From Stomorhina lunata (lineage: Eukaryota > Arthropoda > Insecta > Diptera > Rhiniidae), in the NCBI GenBank assembly GCA_933228675.1, contig OW121744.1, positions 24,330,640 to 24,394,639 of the forward strand: 64,000 nucleotides of DNA. Reading direction: 5' to 3'. The translations under genes and the position numbers were made by a program. Below the pieces are notes generated by a model, which had not been told where the DNA came from, did not search any database, and saw only the letters and a program-made list of their open reading frames with translations. This document shows, one piece after another, positions 23,645-35,395 of the stretch. The first letter of the stretch is position 1; each line of letters opens with the position of its first letter.

Positions 23645-24168
23645 TTCCTCTCAAATACAATCTAAGAAAACAGACCTCATCGCAATCCCTCAATCTTGAG
23701 ACGCCCTCGTCCAGCGGTCATTACCAACAAGATTTGGATATGGATATACAAATTAAACTGGAATCCGATAAATCCTCTATAGATTTAGAAATGTTTGGTT
23801 CATATTCCTCGGATACTTCACAACAAAGCGAACCGAATAGCTCTTTAGCGGCAGCTACAGGCCCCGAAGCCTCTACTTCCTCATCGAGCGGTTTGATCTC
23901 CTCAAATCCTACTGCCCTAATAGCGCTACAACAATTGGCCTCCATTTCATCGGTTCAGTGTATGGAACGTTTAGTGCCAAGCTTGCCCAAAGATTTGTTG
24001 GCCCAAAATGAATCGCTGTTGTATGCGGGGCGCAAGAAAATGCCCCGTCAAAGTACAAAGCGAATGTCTCAGTATGAGACCAATCGTTGTCCGCTCTGTT
24101 CGCGGGTCTATCGTTCTCAGGCATTTTTAAATGAGCACATGCGCAAAGAACATTCAATATTGATATAA
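23645..24168 (+). CDS. lola: lola alternative 3'-terminal exon B (one C2H2 finger)
   Basis: Terminal exon entered through the acceptor TTTTCATTACAG ending at 23644. Two bases complete a split codon, then 173 codons are open to TAA. The first part is polar and low complexity: Gln/Ser rich, an acidic segment (DLDMDIQIKLESDKSS), then Ala/Ser/Thr rich. Near the C-terminus a basic stretch leads into a single C2H2 finger, C-x2-C-x12-H-x4-H, with ligands C148, C151, H164 and H169, followed by only four residues. A finger at the very C-terminus of a BTB protein is typical of lola isoforms. Base composition is clearly less A/T rich than the flanks. A canonical AATAAA lies at 24311, giving a short 3' UTR of roughly 150-170 bases. 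The phase is identical to the other three exons. Confidence 0.75.
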
Positions 24169-24310
24169 ATCTGAAAATACGGGAAGTAATGGAAATTAAT
24201 GCCGAGAGAAGAAAAGAAACAGGCAAGATTAGTTTAAGGATATATGTATATTATACACCGTTTTTTATATGCCTATTATGATTAAAATATTCTTAATATA
24301 ATTACATATA

Positions 24311-24316
24311 AATAAA
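24311..24316 (+). terminator. probable polyadenylation signal of exon B
   Basis: AATAAA lies about 145 bases after the stop codon of the 23.6-kb exon, within a 3' UTR-like stretch. An A-run follows at about 24328. Cleavage site not determined. Confidence 0.5.
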
Positions 24317-24329
24317 CAGCTTATTTCAA

Positions 24330-24949
24330 AAAAAAAAATCCTTTAAAGATTTGTATAAAATATTGATAAAATATCTTTAATTAGGAACAAATAAGTATTT
24401 TCAGAAGAAAAACATTAAACAATTAAAATTCTAAGAATGATTAATCAAATAATAACGAAATAAGAAAAGTTTTAAAAATTATAAAGAAAATACTTTAGAT
24501 TCTACTTCATTCAAATTAAAAAAAAAACAATAAGAAAATGCTATTGTAGATTCAGCCAGTCTATTTGATATCCTAAACCACTAAGTTCAAATATGGGCCA
24601 ACAACTTTAAACTTAAAAAGAAAATACTTTAGATTCAATTATAATCAAAAAATGCTATAGTCAGTTCAGCCCGTCTATTTGATAACCTAAACCACTAAGG
24701 TCAAATATGGAACTTTACAGTGTTTTCAAAATTCATGCTTAATTTTTGTACCAGAGCAAAAAACATGCCATCAGAAGCCGAAGACTTTTTCTAATTTTCG
24801 TAAATATCACAATAATTAATGAAACCCGTGAAAATGAGTATTTAAAGAATTCAGTTGGAATTTGGATATTAACATTTTTTTATACAAAAATTTTTGAATT
24901 TTTGAAAAATTAAAAAAAAAATATTCTTCTATTGAAAAATTTTCTCAAA
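24330..24949. repeat. tandem pair and repeat flank of the satellite
   Basis: Two copies, about 115-120 bp apart, of a segment with AAGAAAATACTTTAGATTC, GTCTATTTGATA and CCTAAACCACTAAG (24485-24715). It is followed by CAGAAGCCGAAGACTTTTTC (24773) and a stretch shared with 34760-34860, which also leads into the same satellite family. Confidence 0.7.
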
Positions 24950-27900
24950 AAAAAATTTCTATAGAAAAATTTTTGATAAAAAAATTTTCTATAGAAAAAT
25001 TTTTGATAAAAAAATTTTCTATAGAAAAATTTTTGATAAAAAAATTTTCTATAGAAAAATTTTTGATAAAAAAATTTTTGATAAAAAAATTTTCTATAGA
25101 AAAATTTTTGATAAAAAAATTTTTGATAAAAAAATTTTCTATAGAAAAATTTTTGATAAAAAAATTTTCTATAGAAAAATTTTTGATAAAAAAATTTTCT
25201 ATAGAAAAATTTTTGATAAAAAAAATTTCTATAGAAAAATTTTTGATAAAAAAATTTTCTATAAAAAAATTTTCCATAAAAGTTTTTGATTTTCTATAGA
25301 AATATTTTTGATAAAAAAATGTCTATAAAACAATTTTATCAAAAAATTGTTTATAGAAAAATTTTGGAAAAAAAGTTTTTAGAAAAATTTTTCATAAAAA
25401 AAATTCTATAGAACAATTTTTGATAAAAAAATTTTCTATAGAACAATTTTTGATAAAAAAAATTTTCTATAGAACAATTTTTGATAAAAAAATTTTCTAT
25501 AGAACAATTTTTAAAAAAAAATTTTCTATAGAAAAATTTTTGATAAAAAAATTTTCTATAAAAGTTTTTGATAAAAAAATTTTATATAAAAAATATTTTC
25601 AATAAAAAAAATTTCTGATAAATTTTATAAAAAATTTTTCTATAGAAAAATTTTGCATAAAAAAATTTTTATAGAAAAATTTTTTATAAATAAAATTTTT
25701 ATAAAAATTTTCTATAAAAATTTTTTATAAAAAAATTTTCTATACAAATATTTTTGATAACAAAAATTTCTATAGAAATATTTTTGATAAAAAAATGTCT
25801 ATAAAACAATTTTATCAAAAAATTGTTTATGGAAAAATTTTGGAAAAAAACTTTTTAGAAAAATTTTTCATAAAAAAAATTCTATAGAACAATTTTTGAT
25901 AAAAAATTTTCTATAGAAAAATTTTTGATAAACAAATTTTCTACAAAAAAACGTTATCAAAAAATTTTCTATAGAAAAATTTTGGATAAAAAAATATTCT
26001 ATAGAAAAATTTTGGATAAAAAAATTTTCCATAGAAAAATTTTGAATAAAAAAGTTTTCTATAAAAAAATATTATCAAAAAATTTTCTATAGAAACATTT
26101 TGGATAAAAAATTTTTTGATATAAAAAATTTGGATAAAAAATTTTTTGATATAAAAAATTTTCTATAAAAAAATTTTGTTAAAAAATTTTATCAAAAAAT
26201 TTTCTACAGAAAAATTTTTATAAAAAAAATTTCTACAGAAAAATTTTTATAAAAAGAATTTCTATAGAAAAATTTTTGATAAAAAAATTTTCTGTAGAAA
26301 AATTTTTGATAAAAAAATTTTCTATAGACAAATTTTTGATAAAAAAAAATGTTATATATGAAAAATTTTTTGATTTGAAATTTTTTTTATTAAAAATTGT
26401 TCTATAGAATTTTTTTATAAAAAAATTTTTCTTTACAAAATTTTTTAATCCAAAATTTTTCTATAGAACATTTTCTATAGAAAATTTTTTGATAACGTTT
26501 TTTTAATGAAAATTTTTCTATAGAAAATTTTTTTATCAAAAATTTTTCTATAGAAATTTTTTTGATTTGAAATTTTTTTATAGAAATTTTTTTTATCAAA
26601 AATTGTTCTATAGATTTTTTTTATAAAAAATTTTTCTATAGAAAATTTTTTTTCCCAAAAATTTTTTTAAATATTTTTTTTTATAGAAAATTTTTTTTTC
26701 AAAAATTTTTCTATATAAATTTTTTTTATAAAAAATGTTTCTATAGAAAATTTTTTATCCAAAATTTTTTTATAGAAAATTTTTTTGTCCAAAATTGTTT
26801 TATAGATTTTTTTTTATAAAAAATTTTTCTACAGAAAATTTTTTTATTTAAAATTTTTCTATAGAACATTTTTTATAGAAAATTTGTTTGTCAAAAATTT
26901 TTCTATCAGGTATGTGATGGACATTTTTCGTTTTCAAATCGATCGATTTCAGACATATTTTTTAGCTAATTTTCGGTTATTTTGGAAAATTTTTCTATAG
27001 AAAATTTTTTATCAAAAATTTTTCTATAGAAAATTTTTTGATAACATTTTTTTAATGAAAGTTTTTCTATAGAAAATTTTTTATCAAACATTTTTCTATA
27101 GAAATTTTTTTGATTTGAAATTTTTCTATAGAAAAATTTTTTTATCAAAAATTGTTCTATAGATTTTTTTTTATAAAAAATTTTTCTATAGAAAATTTTT
27201 TTACCAAAAATTTTTCTATTGAACATTTTTTTAAACAATTTTTTTCTTTATAGAAAATTTGTTTGTCAAAAATTTTTCTATATACATTTTTTTTAAAAAA
27301 ATGTTTCTATAGAAAATTTTTTTATCCAAAATTTTTCGATAGAAAATTTGTTTTCCAAAATTTTTCTATAAAAAATTTTTTTATCCAAAATTGTTTTATA
27401 GATTTTTTTATAAAAAATTTTTCTATAGAAAATTTTTTTATCCAAAATTTTTCTATAGATCATTTTTTCTAGAAAATTTTTTTTGTCAAAAATTTTTCTA
27501 TATAAATTTTTTTATAAAAAATTTTTCTATATAAAATTTTTTTTATCAAACATTTTTCTATAGAATTTTTTTTATCAAAAATTTTTCTATAGAAAATTTT
27601 TTGAACAAAATATTAAAAAAAAAGGGGGAGGAAAACTTTTTCTTTTAAAGACATCAGAAATTAGTAATTTCTTAAATTTTAAAAAAATTTTCTATAGAAA
27701 AATTTTTGATGAAAAAATTTTCTATAGAAAAATTTTTGATAAAAAAATATTCTATAGAAATATTTTTGATAAAAAAAATTTTCTATAGAAAAATTTTTGA
27801 TAAAAAATTTTCTAAAGAAAAATTTTTGATAAAAAAATATTCTATAGAAAAATTTTTGATAAAAAACTTTGCATAAAAAACTTTTTTGTTAAAAAATTTT

Positions 27901-28215
27901 TTATAGAAAAATTTTTGTAAAAAAATTTTTGATAAAAAAATTTTCTATAGAAAAACTTTTGATAAAAAATTTTCTATATAAAAATTTTTGTCAAAAAAAT
28001 TTTCTATAGAAAAACTTTTGATAAAAAACATCTATAGAAAATTGTTGATAAAAAATTTATAGAAAAATTTTTGATAAAAAAAATTTCCAAAGAAAAATTT
28101 TTGATAAAAAAAATTTCCAAAGAAAAATTTTTGATAAAAAAAATTGTCCATAAAAAAATTTTTGATAAAAAAATAAAAAAAATTCCTATAGAAAAAAATT
28201 GTTGATAAAATAGAA
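24950..28215. repeat. 30-bp CTATAGAAAAATTTTTGAT satellite, switching orientation
   Basis: Very regular 30-bp units (core TTTTCTATAGAAAAATTTTT, then GATAAAA) at 24955-25300. The period is divisible by three, so it is open on both strands for about 110 codons. Units degenerate, switch to the opposite orientation near 26390-27600 (after a 3-kb gradient of variants), and return to the first orientation at 27680-28200. A piece of another element is inserted at 26907-26985. No genes. Confidence 0.9.
26907..26985 (+). repeat. fragment of the 18.4-kb hairpin MITE inside the satellite
   Basis: AGGTATGTGATGGACATTTT, then CGTTTTCAAATCGATCGATT, TCAGACATATTTTT and TTTTCGGTTATTTT match the left arm of 18424-18677. 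The right arm is absent. Confidence 0.8.
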
Positions 28216-28840
28216 ATCTATTAAACCTGTAAAGGTTTCATGGTTTTAGATATCAAAATTTCTTTGACACATTTTAAATTTACACAGTGTAAATTATATA
28301 TATTTTTTTTCATTTTTTTTCATATAACACAAATAATAAAGCTTTAAAATTAAATTGACCGAAGGACCATTTATATAAATGTTAAAAATCTATATAACAA
28401 ATATGGATACATACTTACATCTAAGTATAATTTAAATTTAAACCTCTATTAAATATAAATAAAAAAATATGGTTAACAATAAAATTAAAATTTTTAAATG
28501 TTAAAACTGTCAAATAAAATGTAAGCCAATTTAACATAAATCAAAAAATAATATGCATTAAAATTTTACGACTCTTAAGAAAATTGTATACCATAACTTG
28601 AAAAAAAACGTTGAAAATTTAGCATAACTTATTCACATTCAATCGCCCACATGAAACATAATTAGACCTTTTTATATAGGACATAATATGTACCTACTCG
28701 TATTAAATATTATTAACCCTCTAACGTTTTGGGGAAAAAATTTATTCTTAACAAAACTTAAACTCTATTAGAAACTGAATTTTGCCTAATTATACATTAC
28801 GTATGTATATCTACATCAAATCATTAATAAAAAAAACATA
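28216..28840. other. A/T-rich intron, no gene seen
   Basis: Unique-looking sequence between the 30-bp satellite and the element at 28841. It includes ATTAACCCTCTAACG at about 28709, echoed in inverted form as AGAGGGTTAA at 31917. Confidence 0.4.
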
Positions 28841-29002
28841 CAGTCACTCAAATTACTGTCCCAATGTTTTTAAGGTGTTTACGAATATGAGTGTAAGAAC
28901 AAGACTGTTACCTCAATCACTCTGATATTTGGTATTATTGTATATTGGACTCGTGTTGACAACTATAATTAAAAAACATTCTTGTGATACTTACCGTTGG
29001 AG

Positions 29003-29290
29003 AAATCAAATAAAACAAAAGCAAATTTTTATTGGGACAGTTTTTTGACTTTATAATTATTTACATATTAAATGTTATTAAATATTATTATATATATAAA
29101 AATCAAATAAAACAAAAGCAAATTTGTATTGGGACAGTTTTTTGACTTTAGACTTATAGAAGCCGTTATTACTGTGAATAAAGGCTATACAAAATATTAA
29201 ATTAAAAAAATAACATTAAATATGTAAATTAGTCTAAAGTCAAAAAACTGTCCCAATACAAATTTTCTTTTGTTTTATTTGATTTTTATA
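29003..29290. repeat. internal direct and inverted repeats
   Basis: AAATCAAATAAAACAAAAGC, leading on to GGGACAGTTTTTTGACTTTA, occurs at 29005 and 29100. It recurs inverted at 29229-29287 (TAAAGTCAAAAAACTGTCCC, then TTTTGTTTTATTTGATTTTT). The second and third copies could pair as a hairpin of about 60-bp arms. Confidence 0.85.
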
Positions 29291-29879
29291 ACGATAAGTG
29301 TCACAATGAGGTTTTAAATATCCGAGTAAGAAAAAATGTTTATTCACAAATTGAGGATGATTTGAAAATAAATCTTTTTTCAAAGGTCAAACGTTTGAAA
29401 CTGATTTAATACTGATTTGAGAATAATAGCGTTCTCAACAAAAAGGGGACTTTATTCTCAAATTGATAAATGCCTTTATTCTCAAATCATTATCAAAGCT
29501 CATTCTCAAAGGTTTTTCAAATGTGGACATCATCTACATGTGGAACATAAATAAAATGGCGTTGTATTTTTGAGTTTATTTGGTTTCTAAAAACGGTGCA
29601 TCATATTTGAATTCTTTTGCTTAAAACATAATTTTTTTTATTGTTAGGTAAAAAAATTTTAAGAAACAAAGAAAATTTACTTATGCACATTATTATTGAA
29701 TTTTTAATCTTGAAATTTTTTAAGCCAGGTTTTATGGTCAAATATGGATCAATTTTAAAAAATTTAAAAAAAATAACGAATTTCTTTAAAATGCAATGCC
29801 ATTCCATTAAAATATCTTAAACATTAATTTTATTTAACATAAATTATTTTTTTAACTTTTGAAAAAAATTTGAAATTTT

Positions 29880-30545
29880 TATAGCAAAAAATTTGTTTAC
29901 CAAAAAATTTTCTATATAAAATTTTTTACAGAAGAATTTTCTATATAAAATTATTTTACCGAAAATTTTTCTTATAAAATTTTTGTATAATTTTCTATAT
30001 AAAATTTTTGTACCGAAATTTTTCTATATAAAATTTTTGTACCGAAAAATTTTCTATATAAAATTTTTGTACCGAAAAATTGTCTATATAAAATTTTTGT
30101 ACCGAAAAATTGTCTATATAAAATTTTTGTACCGAAAAATTTTCTATATAAAATTTTTGTACCGAAAAATTTTCTATATAAAATTTTTGTACCGAAAAAT
30201 TTTCTATATAAAATTTTTGTACCGAAAAATTTTCTATATAAAATTTTTGTACCGAAAAATTTTCTATATAAAATTTTTGTACCGAAAAATTTTCTATATA
30301 AAATTTTTGTACCGAAAAGTTTTCTATATAAACTAATACAATTTTTTTTATCGAAAATGTTTCTTTATAAAAATTTTTTACCAAAAAATTTTCAATATAA
30401 AATTTTTTTACCAAAAAATTTTCAATATAAAATTTTTGTACCGAAAAATTTTCTATATAAAATTTTTGAACTGAAAAATTTTCTATATAAAATTTGTACC
30501 GAAAAATACTTTATACAAAATTTTTGTAAATTTTACATAAAAAAG
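29880..30545 (+). repeat. 30-bp array, TACCGAAAAATTTTCTATATA type
   Basis: Exactly 30-bp periodic units (core GTACCGAAAAATTTTCTATA), nearly identical from 30001 to 30330 and diverging outside. Open frames of 117 and 139 codons on opposite strands are by-products of the period and only repeat a ten-residue Phe/Tyr/Lys/Ile motif. Confidence 0.92.
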
Positions 30546-30589
30546 GGAAATGAATAAAGTATATTATCACTTACGAAATAAAAAAAAAA

Positions 30590-31180
30590 TGAAAATTTTA
30601 AATAAAAAAGGGAAATTTTGAAAATTTCACCTAAAAACGGGAAATTTTCAAAATTTCCCATTTTTATGGGAAATTTTCAAAATTTCCCTTTTTTATGGGA
30701 AATCTTCAAAATTTTCCTTTTTTATGGGAAATTTTAAAAATATCCCTTTTATATGGGAAATTTTCAAAATTTTCCTTTTTTATGGGAAATTTTCAAAATT
30801 TCCCATTTTACGGGAAATTTTCAAAATTTCCCTTTTTTATGTAAAATTTTCAATATTTCCCTTTTTTATTGGAAATTTTCAAAATTTCCCTTTTTTATGT
30901 AAAATTTTCAATATTTCCCTTTTTTATTGGAAATTTTCAAAATTTCCCTTTTTTAGGTGAAATTTTCAAAATTTCCCATTTTTACAGAAAATTTTTATAA
31001 TTTCCCATTTATATAGGAAATTTTCAAAATTTCCCCTTTTTACAAGAAATTTTTAAAATTTTTCATTTTTATGGGAAAATTTCCAATACTACGTTTTTAT
31101 GGGAAATTTTCAAAATTTTTATTTTTATTGAAAATTTTTAAAATTTACCGTTATTATGGGAAATTTTTTAATTCTGTATT
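30590..31180 (+). repeat. about 29-bp GGGAAATTTTCAAAATTTCCC array
   Basis: Units built on GGGAAATTTTCAAAATTTCC, itself near-palindromic, plus a T-rich linker ending in ATG. Degenerates at the 3' end. Confidence 0.88.
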
Positions 31181-31204
31181 GATTTTTTATTTCTGCGTTT
31201 TTTA

Positions 31205-31450
31205 TTTGACAAATATTTTTGACAAAAAAAATTTAAATCAGAATAACAATTATTTCTGTCAAAAATTTATAAAAATCAAATCTTGACATATATTTTTGCC
31301 AAAAAAAATATTTGTCAGACCTTGACAAATAAATTAAAAATCAATTTTTGACAAATATTTTTGCCAAAAAAAATATTTGTCAGATCTTGACAAATATTTT
31401 TGCCAAAAAAAATATTTGTCAGAATTTGACAAATATATTTGACAAAAAAA
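31205..31450 (+). repeat. TGACAAATATTTTTG repeat block
   Basis: Several copies of TGACAAATATTTTTGCCAAA, followed by AATATTTGTCAGA; each unit is itself an imperfect palindrome. Confidence 0.8.
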
Positions 31451-31865
31451 AAAAATAAAAATCGTAAAATAAAAATTATTTTTGAAAAAAATAATAAAAA
31501 TCAAAAATTTAAAAAGCATGTCATTTTGATATCAAATTTATATAACACCATTTTTTCAAGTTATTCTCAAATCATCTTAGGGCTTGATAAAGATTTGAGA
31601 ATAACCTTTATTCTCAATTTGAGAAACTATCACTTTTCAAACGTTTATTCTCAAATGAACCCTCATTTGAAAATGAATGTGAATCTTAAACATCTGTTCA
31701 GGTTTGAAAAAAGTTTGAAAAAAACTTTTATATCAAATGTAAAAGTCATCATATTCAACACGAGTCCACTATACAATAATACCAAATATCAGAGGGATTT
31801 AGCCAATAGCTCCACTCATGTTCGTAAACACCTTGAAAACATTCGGACTTTAATTTGAGTGACTA

Positions 31866-32480
31866 TATGTATGTTAAAAAAAAATAACTGGCCTAATATA
31901 TGTAGCTTTAACCATCAGAGGGTTAAACACACAATTCAAGGTTAAACAGCTTTAAACTGAAGTAAAAGATCAATATTAAACAAAAACATTAACTATTAAC
32001 AAATAAAAAATTTAAAAAATGGTAGAAATATAAGCACCAATTTATTCTGAGAATTAAATATTGAACCAACATTTTATTCAAACCTTAATCTTAACTTTAA
32101 CTATATATAGGTTTAATTTTGTATTACTCCTTGTACGAGTATAAGAGGTACTTAAGTAATCAAAAAATTTAATATTATAAATAAAATTGAAAAGAAATTT
32201 TACTTTAAGTAAAAACTTCACTTTAAGTAAAATTAAAAAATTATTACTATTTTTCATGAAAATAATATTTGAATCATTATTATTAATTATATTAAGTAAG
32301 CCTAAAACTTAGTTCGTAAAATAAGTTTAATACTTCAAAAATCAATAAAAAATCCTAAATAAAATAATACCATTTTCCTAAGGTATACAAAAAAAATTGA
32401 ACCAAATTATATTTAATAAAAAATGAGGGAAAATTTTGAATTAAAAGAAAATTAACAACTCTCGAGCCACAAATGAAAGG
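31866..32480. other. A/T-rich intron, no gene seen
   Basis: Unique-looking sequence without coding, RNA or transposon signatures that I recognise. Confidence 0.4.
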
Positions 32481-32998
32481 TCAGCAAGTTAGATACATAA
32501 CATTATGGACAATTTCACTACCATAGCTATGGTGGTATGGTGGGAAGAGTATAATTAGTTTGTGCTGTTTAATGTAACGTATAGAAGTACTGATCTGGGA
32601 CCCGCCTTAGGTATATCGGTCAAGCCGATTAAACGATGTTCTTCAGTCTAGACGGCTGGTACTTTGTCCTTGTAAGCTTGTACTTAAAGTACAGGTAGCA
32701 ACTTTAATGTATTGATGAGATCGAAATCGGTCTATTTTTTTATGTACCTTATATAGGCTAGACTTTCCGGAATTGAGATTTTGACGACAACTTTTAGTAT
32801 ATTTTTATGAGATTTGTGTATTGCAACCGAATTTTAATTGCTTTACCTACTGGCAACACAACTAGAAAAATAGTTGTATTGTGTATCTTCTTCTGTTATC
32901 CTTGACTCCCAGTGGATCATAGGGCCTAAATTGTATTGTATATGCCAGTTACTAAAAGTTATCGAAAATTGTGACTGGCAACTTAGAAGAAGAAGAAA
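32481..32998. repeat. dispersed-repeat fragments before the gypsy remnant
   Basis: Contains AGATCGAAATCGGTC and the TATCCTTGACTCCCAGTGG landmark (about 32896) also found at 5947. Confidence 0.5.
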
Positions 32999-33330
32999 CA
33001 TTTTAAACAAACAGCCTGTAACTTTGGTGAGTGATAATGGTACTCAATTTTCTTCACAAGATTTTTCTAATTTCTGCAGAACTAGAGGAATCCCCATAGA
33101 GAAAGCCCCATTTCACCCTCAATCGAATGGGCAAGATGGGCGTTTTGTAGATACGTTTAAACGTGCCCCAAAGAAGCAAACTTCGCCAAATCCAATGAGC
33201 TCAATTCGTGAATTTCTACAAGCAATAATAGCACACCCTACAGCAAATCGCCATCAGAACCTTTCTTGGGGAGGAAACTAAGAATAAATATGGATATTAG
33301 GGAGTCTCGAAAAAAAGTCACCCGTAAACC
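32999..33330 (+). pseudogene. Ty3/gypsy integrase fragment
   Basis: The translation shows the C-terminal half of a retroviral-type integrase core: VSDNGTQFSS (second catalytic Asp context), FHPQSNGQ and a changed GRFVDTFKRA segment carrying the distal part of the D,D35E core. The expected Glu after SNGQ-(A) is disrupted (QDGRF instead of QxERF). A frameshift near 33266-33281 moves the continuing LGRKLR-type segment into another frame. No RT, protease, gag or LTR is recognisable nearby. A dead remnant of a Ty3/gypsy LTR retrotransposon in the lola intron. Confidence 0.75.
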
Positions 33331-34740
33331 ACCGAATATAAAGTATTGCTTTGAGACAGTTTCGAAAAAAAAATCGATGCACATTGGGGTCGCCAAAATA
33401 CATTTTTCGTTATATCTTCGGCATTTACAGTCGGATCTTAAAGGCCAATATTTTGTTTTAATAGTCATTGGTCTCATTTATTCGGTTTTAGCATTTATCC
33501 ATCAGACCTCAATTCCTAAATCCCTAATGTATCTTCCTAATATCAGAAAATTAAAGGTCTTACAAAATCGTCAAACTTTTACTAAGGAAGTTTTTCGATA
33601 ATTCCAACCGAACTATTAAAAACAAGGATTTTTTTTTTTTTTTTTAAAGTGAAAAAAGAAAATATATCGTAAAATATAAATATTTAATCTTTTAAAAATT
33701 AATGCCGCTATAATTTTTTTCGGATCGAAGTTTCCTGAAAATCCGTAACGTTTGAAAATATCAGTTGTTTAGTTTTTTTTTTATATTTTTTCAATTATTG
33801 TATCAAATATAATTCGTATTTGTTGAATTCTTGGTTTCCTTAAGTATTGGTTTTGCTTGCTGAAGAAACTTTTTCTAATGCTGGCCGCCTATCACGGGAT
33901 ATGGCCTAAGCAACAGCAAACTTTCGTAGTTTCGTCTTTTTTGTTACGTTAATTACGAAAACAAATGAAAATTGTCCGTTTTACGTAAACGTAGTTTTTT
34001 ATCATTAAATTTGTTAATAATAAATGAAAATATCCGTTTTTTATACTAAAAATGTAGTTTAAATTTTTGTCTGTAATTTTTTTCGTAACAAATGGATATT
34101 CCGTTTTTTAAACTGAAAATGTAGTTTAAATATTTGTTAGTCAAATTTAAATGAAATATTTATTGAATTTGAATGAAAAATCAGTTGACCGGTTTTTAAA
34201 TGAATATTCATTCATTTAAAATTACATTTTAAGTTAATTTTACTTACATAATTTTCTGAGTGTACGTTGTCGATTATTCTAAAGGACGCCATTTTGATTA
34301 TCTGTAGTAAATTAACCTCAGGTTAATCTTCTTTGCTGGGGTTGCCTTTTTTGTTTTGAAAAAAAAAGAAAACCAAAAATATTTATCATAAAAAATTACT
34401 TTCATGGTTTTCATAAAATTAATTTAATTTTGCATAGGACGCGATCATTTTTCCATTGCGATTGTTGTACCTCTAAAACATGCATCAACCTCTTTATCAT
34501 ACTCTTAGGGTCAAAAAAAAAATGTCATAATGTGCGTATTAGGACTAACCAGCGGATGACTCATTAACTCGAAGTCCGCTGTCTATGTGTACCATTTCGC
34601 ATTGTCAAAGCATAGAATCAACCATTAGTTTTTTACTTTTCCGAAAGCTTCTGGTAAAGAATTGGTGGTGTACCATTCAGAATTGCCAATTCTACGTTTT
34701 ACTTATTGAGACATGTTTAAATTTCAAAAAAACTTCGAAC
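33331..34740. other. A/T-rich intron, no functional gene seen
   Basis: 33266-33601 stays open but has no recognisable domain after the integrase remnant. 33950-34200 contains two or three diverged copies of a segment with TTTTTATACTAAAAATGTAG and AAATGAAAATTGTCCG. Confidence 0.4.
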
Positions 34741-35395
34741 TCATAAGCAGGCGTAGGCAGCCCCTACCACCAGAAGCCGAAGACTTTTTGTAATTTTCGT
34801 ACATATCACAAGCATCAATGAAACTCGTGAAAATGAGTATTAAAAGCATTCAATTGGAATTTGAATGTTAGCAAAGTCGGTTGTTAAAGAAAATACAAAA
34901 ACAAAATAAACAAGAAACAAAATCAAAATCCAATTTATAGCAACAAAATACATGGTTCGAAAAAACAAAGAAATATAATCTCGGACATTGTTGAAACAAA
35001 CAAATTGGGAATATTTTTCGAAACAGAAATAAATTTTAATATTAAATTTTAAATTTTGATATTTTTTAGACAAAAAAAATATTATTTGGATATTTTAGAT
35101 ACAAACATTTTTTAAAATTTTTGGTACATCAAATTTCTTACAATTTTTCAATAAAAATATTTTTCTGTGAAAAGTTTAAAACAAATATTTTTCTAAAGAA
35201 AAATTTTTGATAAGAATTTTTTTATCTATAGAAAAATTTTTTTCAGGAAATGTTTTGTATAGATACAAATTTTGATAAAAAAAAAAATTTTTCTAAAGAA
35301 AAACTTTTGATAAGAATATTTTTCTATAGAAAAATTTTCGATAGAATAATAAAAAAATTTTTGATAAAAATATTTTCTTAAAAAGTTTTATTGTA
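34741..35395 (+). repeat. transposon flank plus short 30-bp-family satellite
   Basis: CAGAAGCCGAAGACTTTTTG (34771) and the following about 100 bp match 24773-24880. An A/T stretch and about 240 bp of degenerate CTATAGAAAAATTTTTGATA units (35150-35395) follow. Same order as at 24.8-25.3 kb. Confidence 0.75.

Larger units (their letters stand above)
28841..31865. mobile_element. 3.0-kb Tc1-type non-autonomous element carrying satellite arrays
   Basis: The left end CAGTCACTCAAATTACTGTC and the right end (reverse complement TAGTCACTCAAATTAAAGTC) are flanked by TA on both sides (28839-28840, 31866-31867). Similarity between inverted ends continues for about 130 bp (AAGGTGTTTACGAA, CTCTGATATTTGGTATTATT, GGACTCGTGTTGA). 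Further inward, TTATTCTCAAAT-rich stretches at 29330-29520 and 31550-31720 are also inverted. The interior holds a third inverted pair (29003-29290) and three different A/T arrays, but no transposase. A 139-codon frame at 31439-31858 merely reads through the right end. Confidence 0.75.

Noticed and set aside
23909..24226. Minus-strand frames opposite exon B
   Set aside because: Shadows of the zinc-finger exon; the plus strand has acceptor, finger and poly(A) signal.
24945..25299. Long open frames on both strands read as possible proteins
   Set aside because: They are a direct result of a 30-bp near-palindromic satellite; the peptides are pure decapeptide repeats.
29983..30414. Open frames of 117 and 139 codons
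   Set aside because: Same reason: an exact 30-bp period, low-complexity Phe/Tyr/Lys/Ile strings.
31439..31858. 139-codon plus-strand frame as a transposase remnant
   Set aside because: No DDE motif or helix-turn-helix; it overlaps the inverted end of the Tc1-type element and is Asn/Lys/Ile rich.
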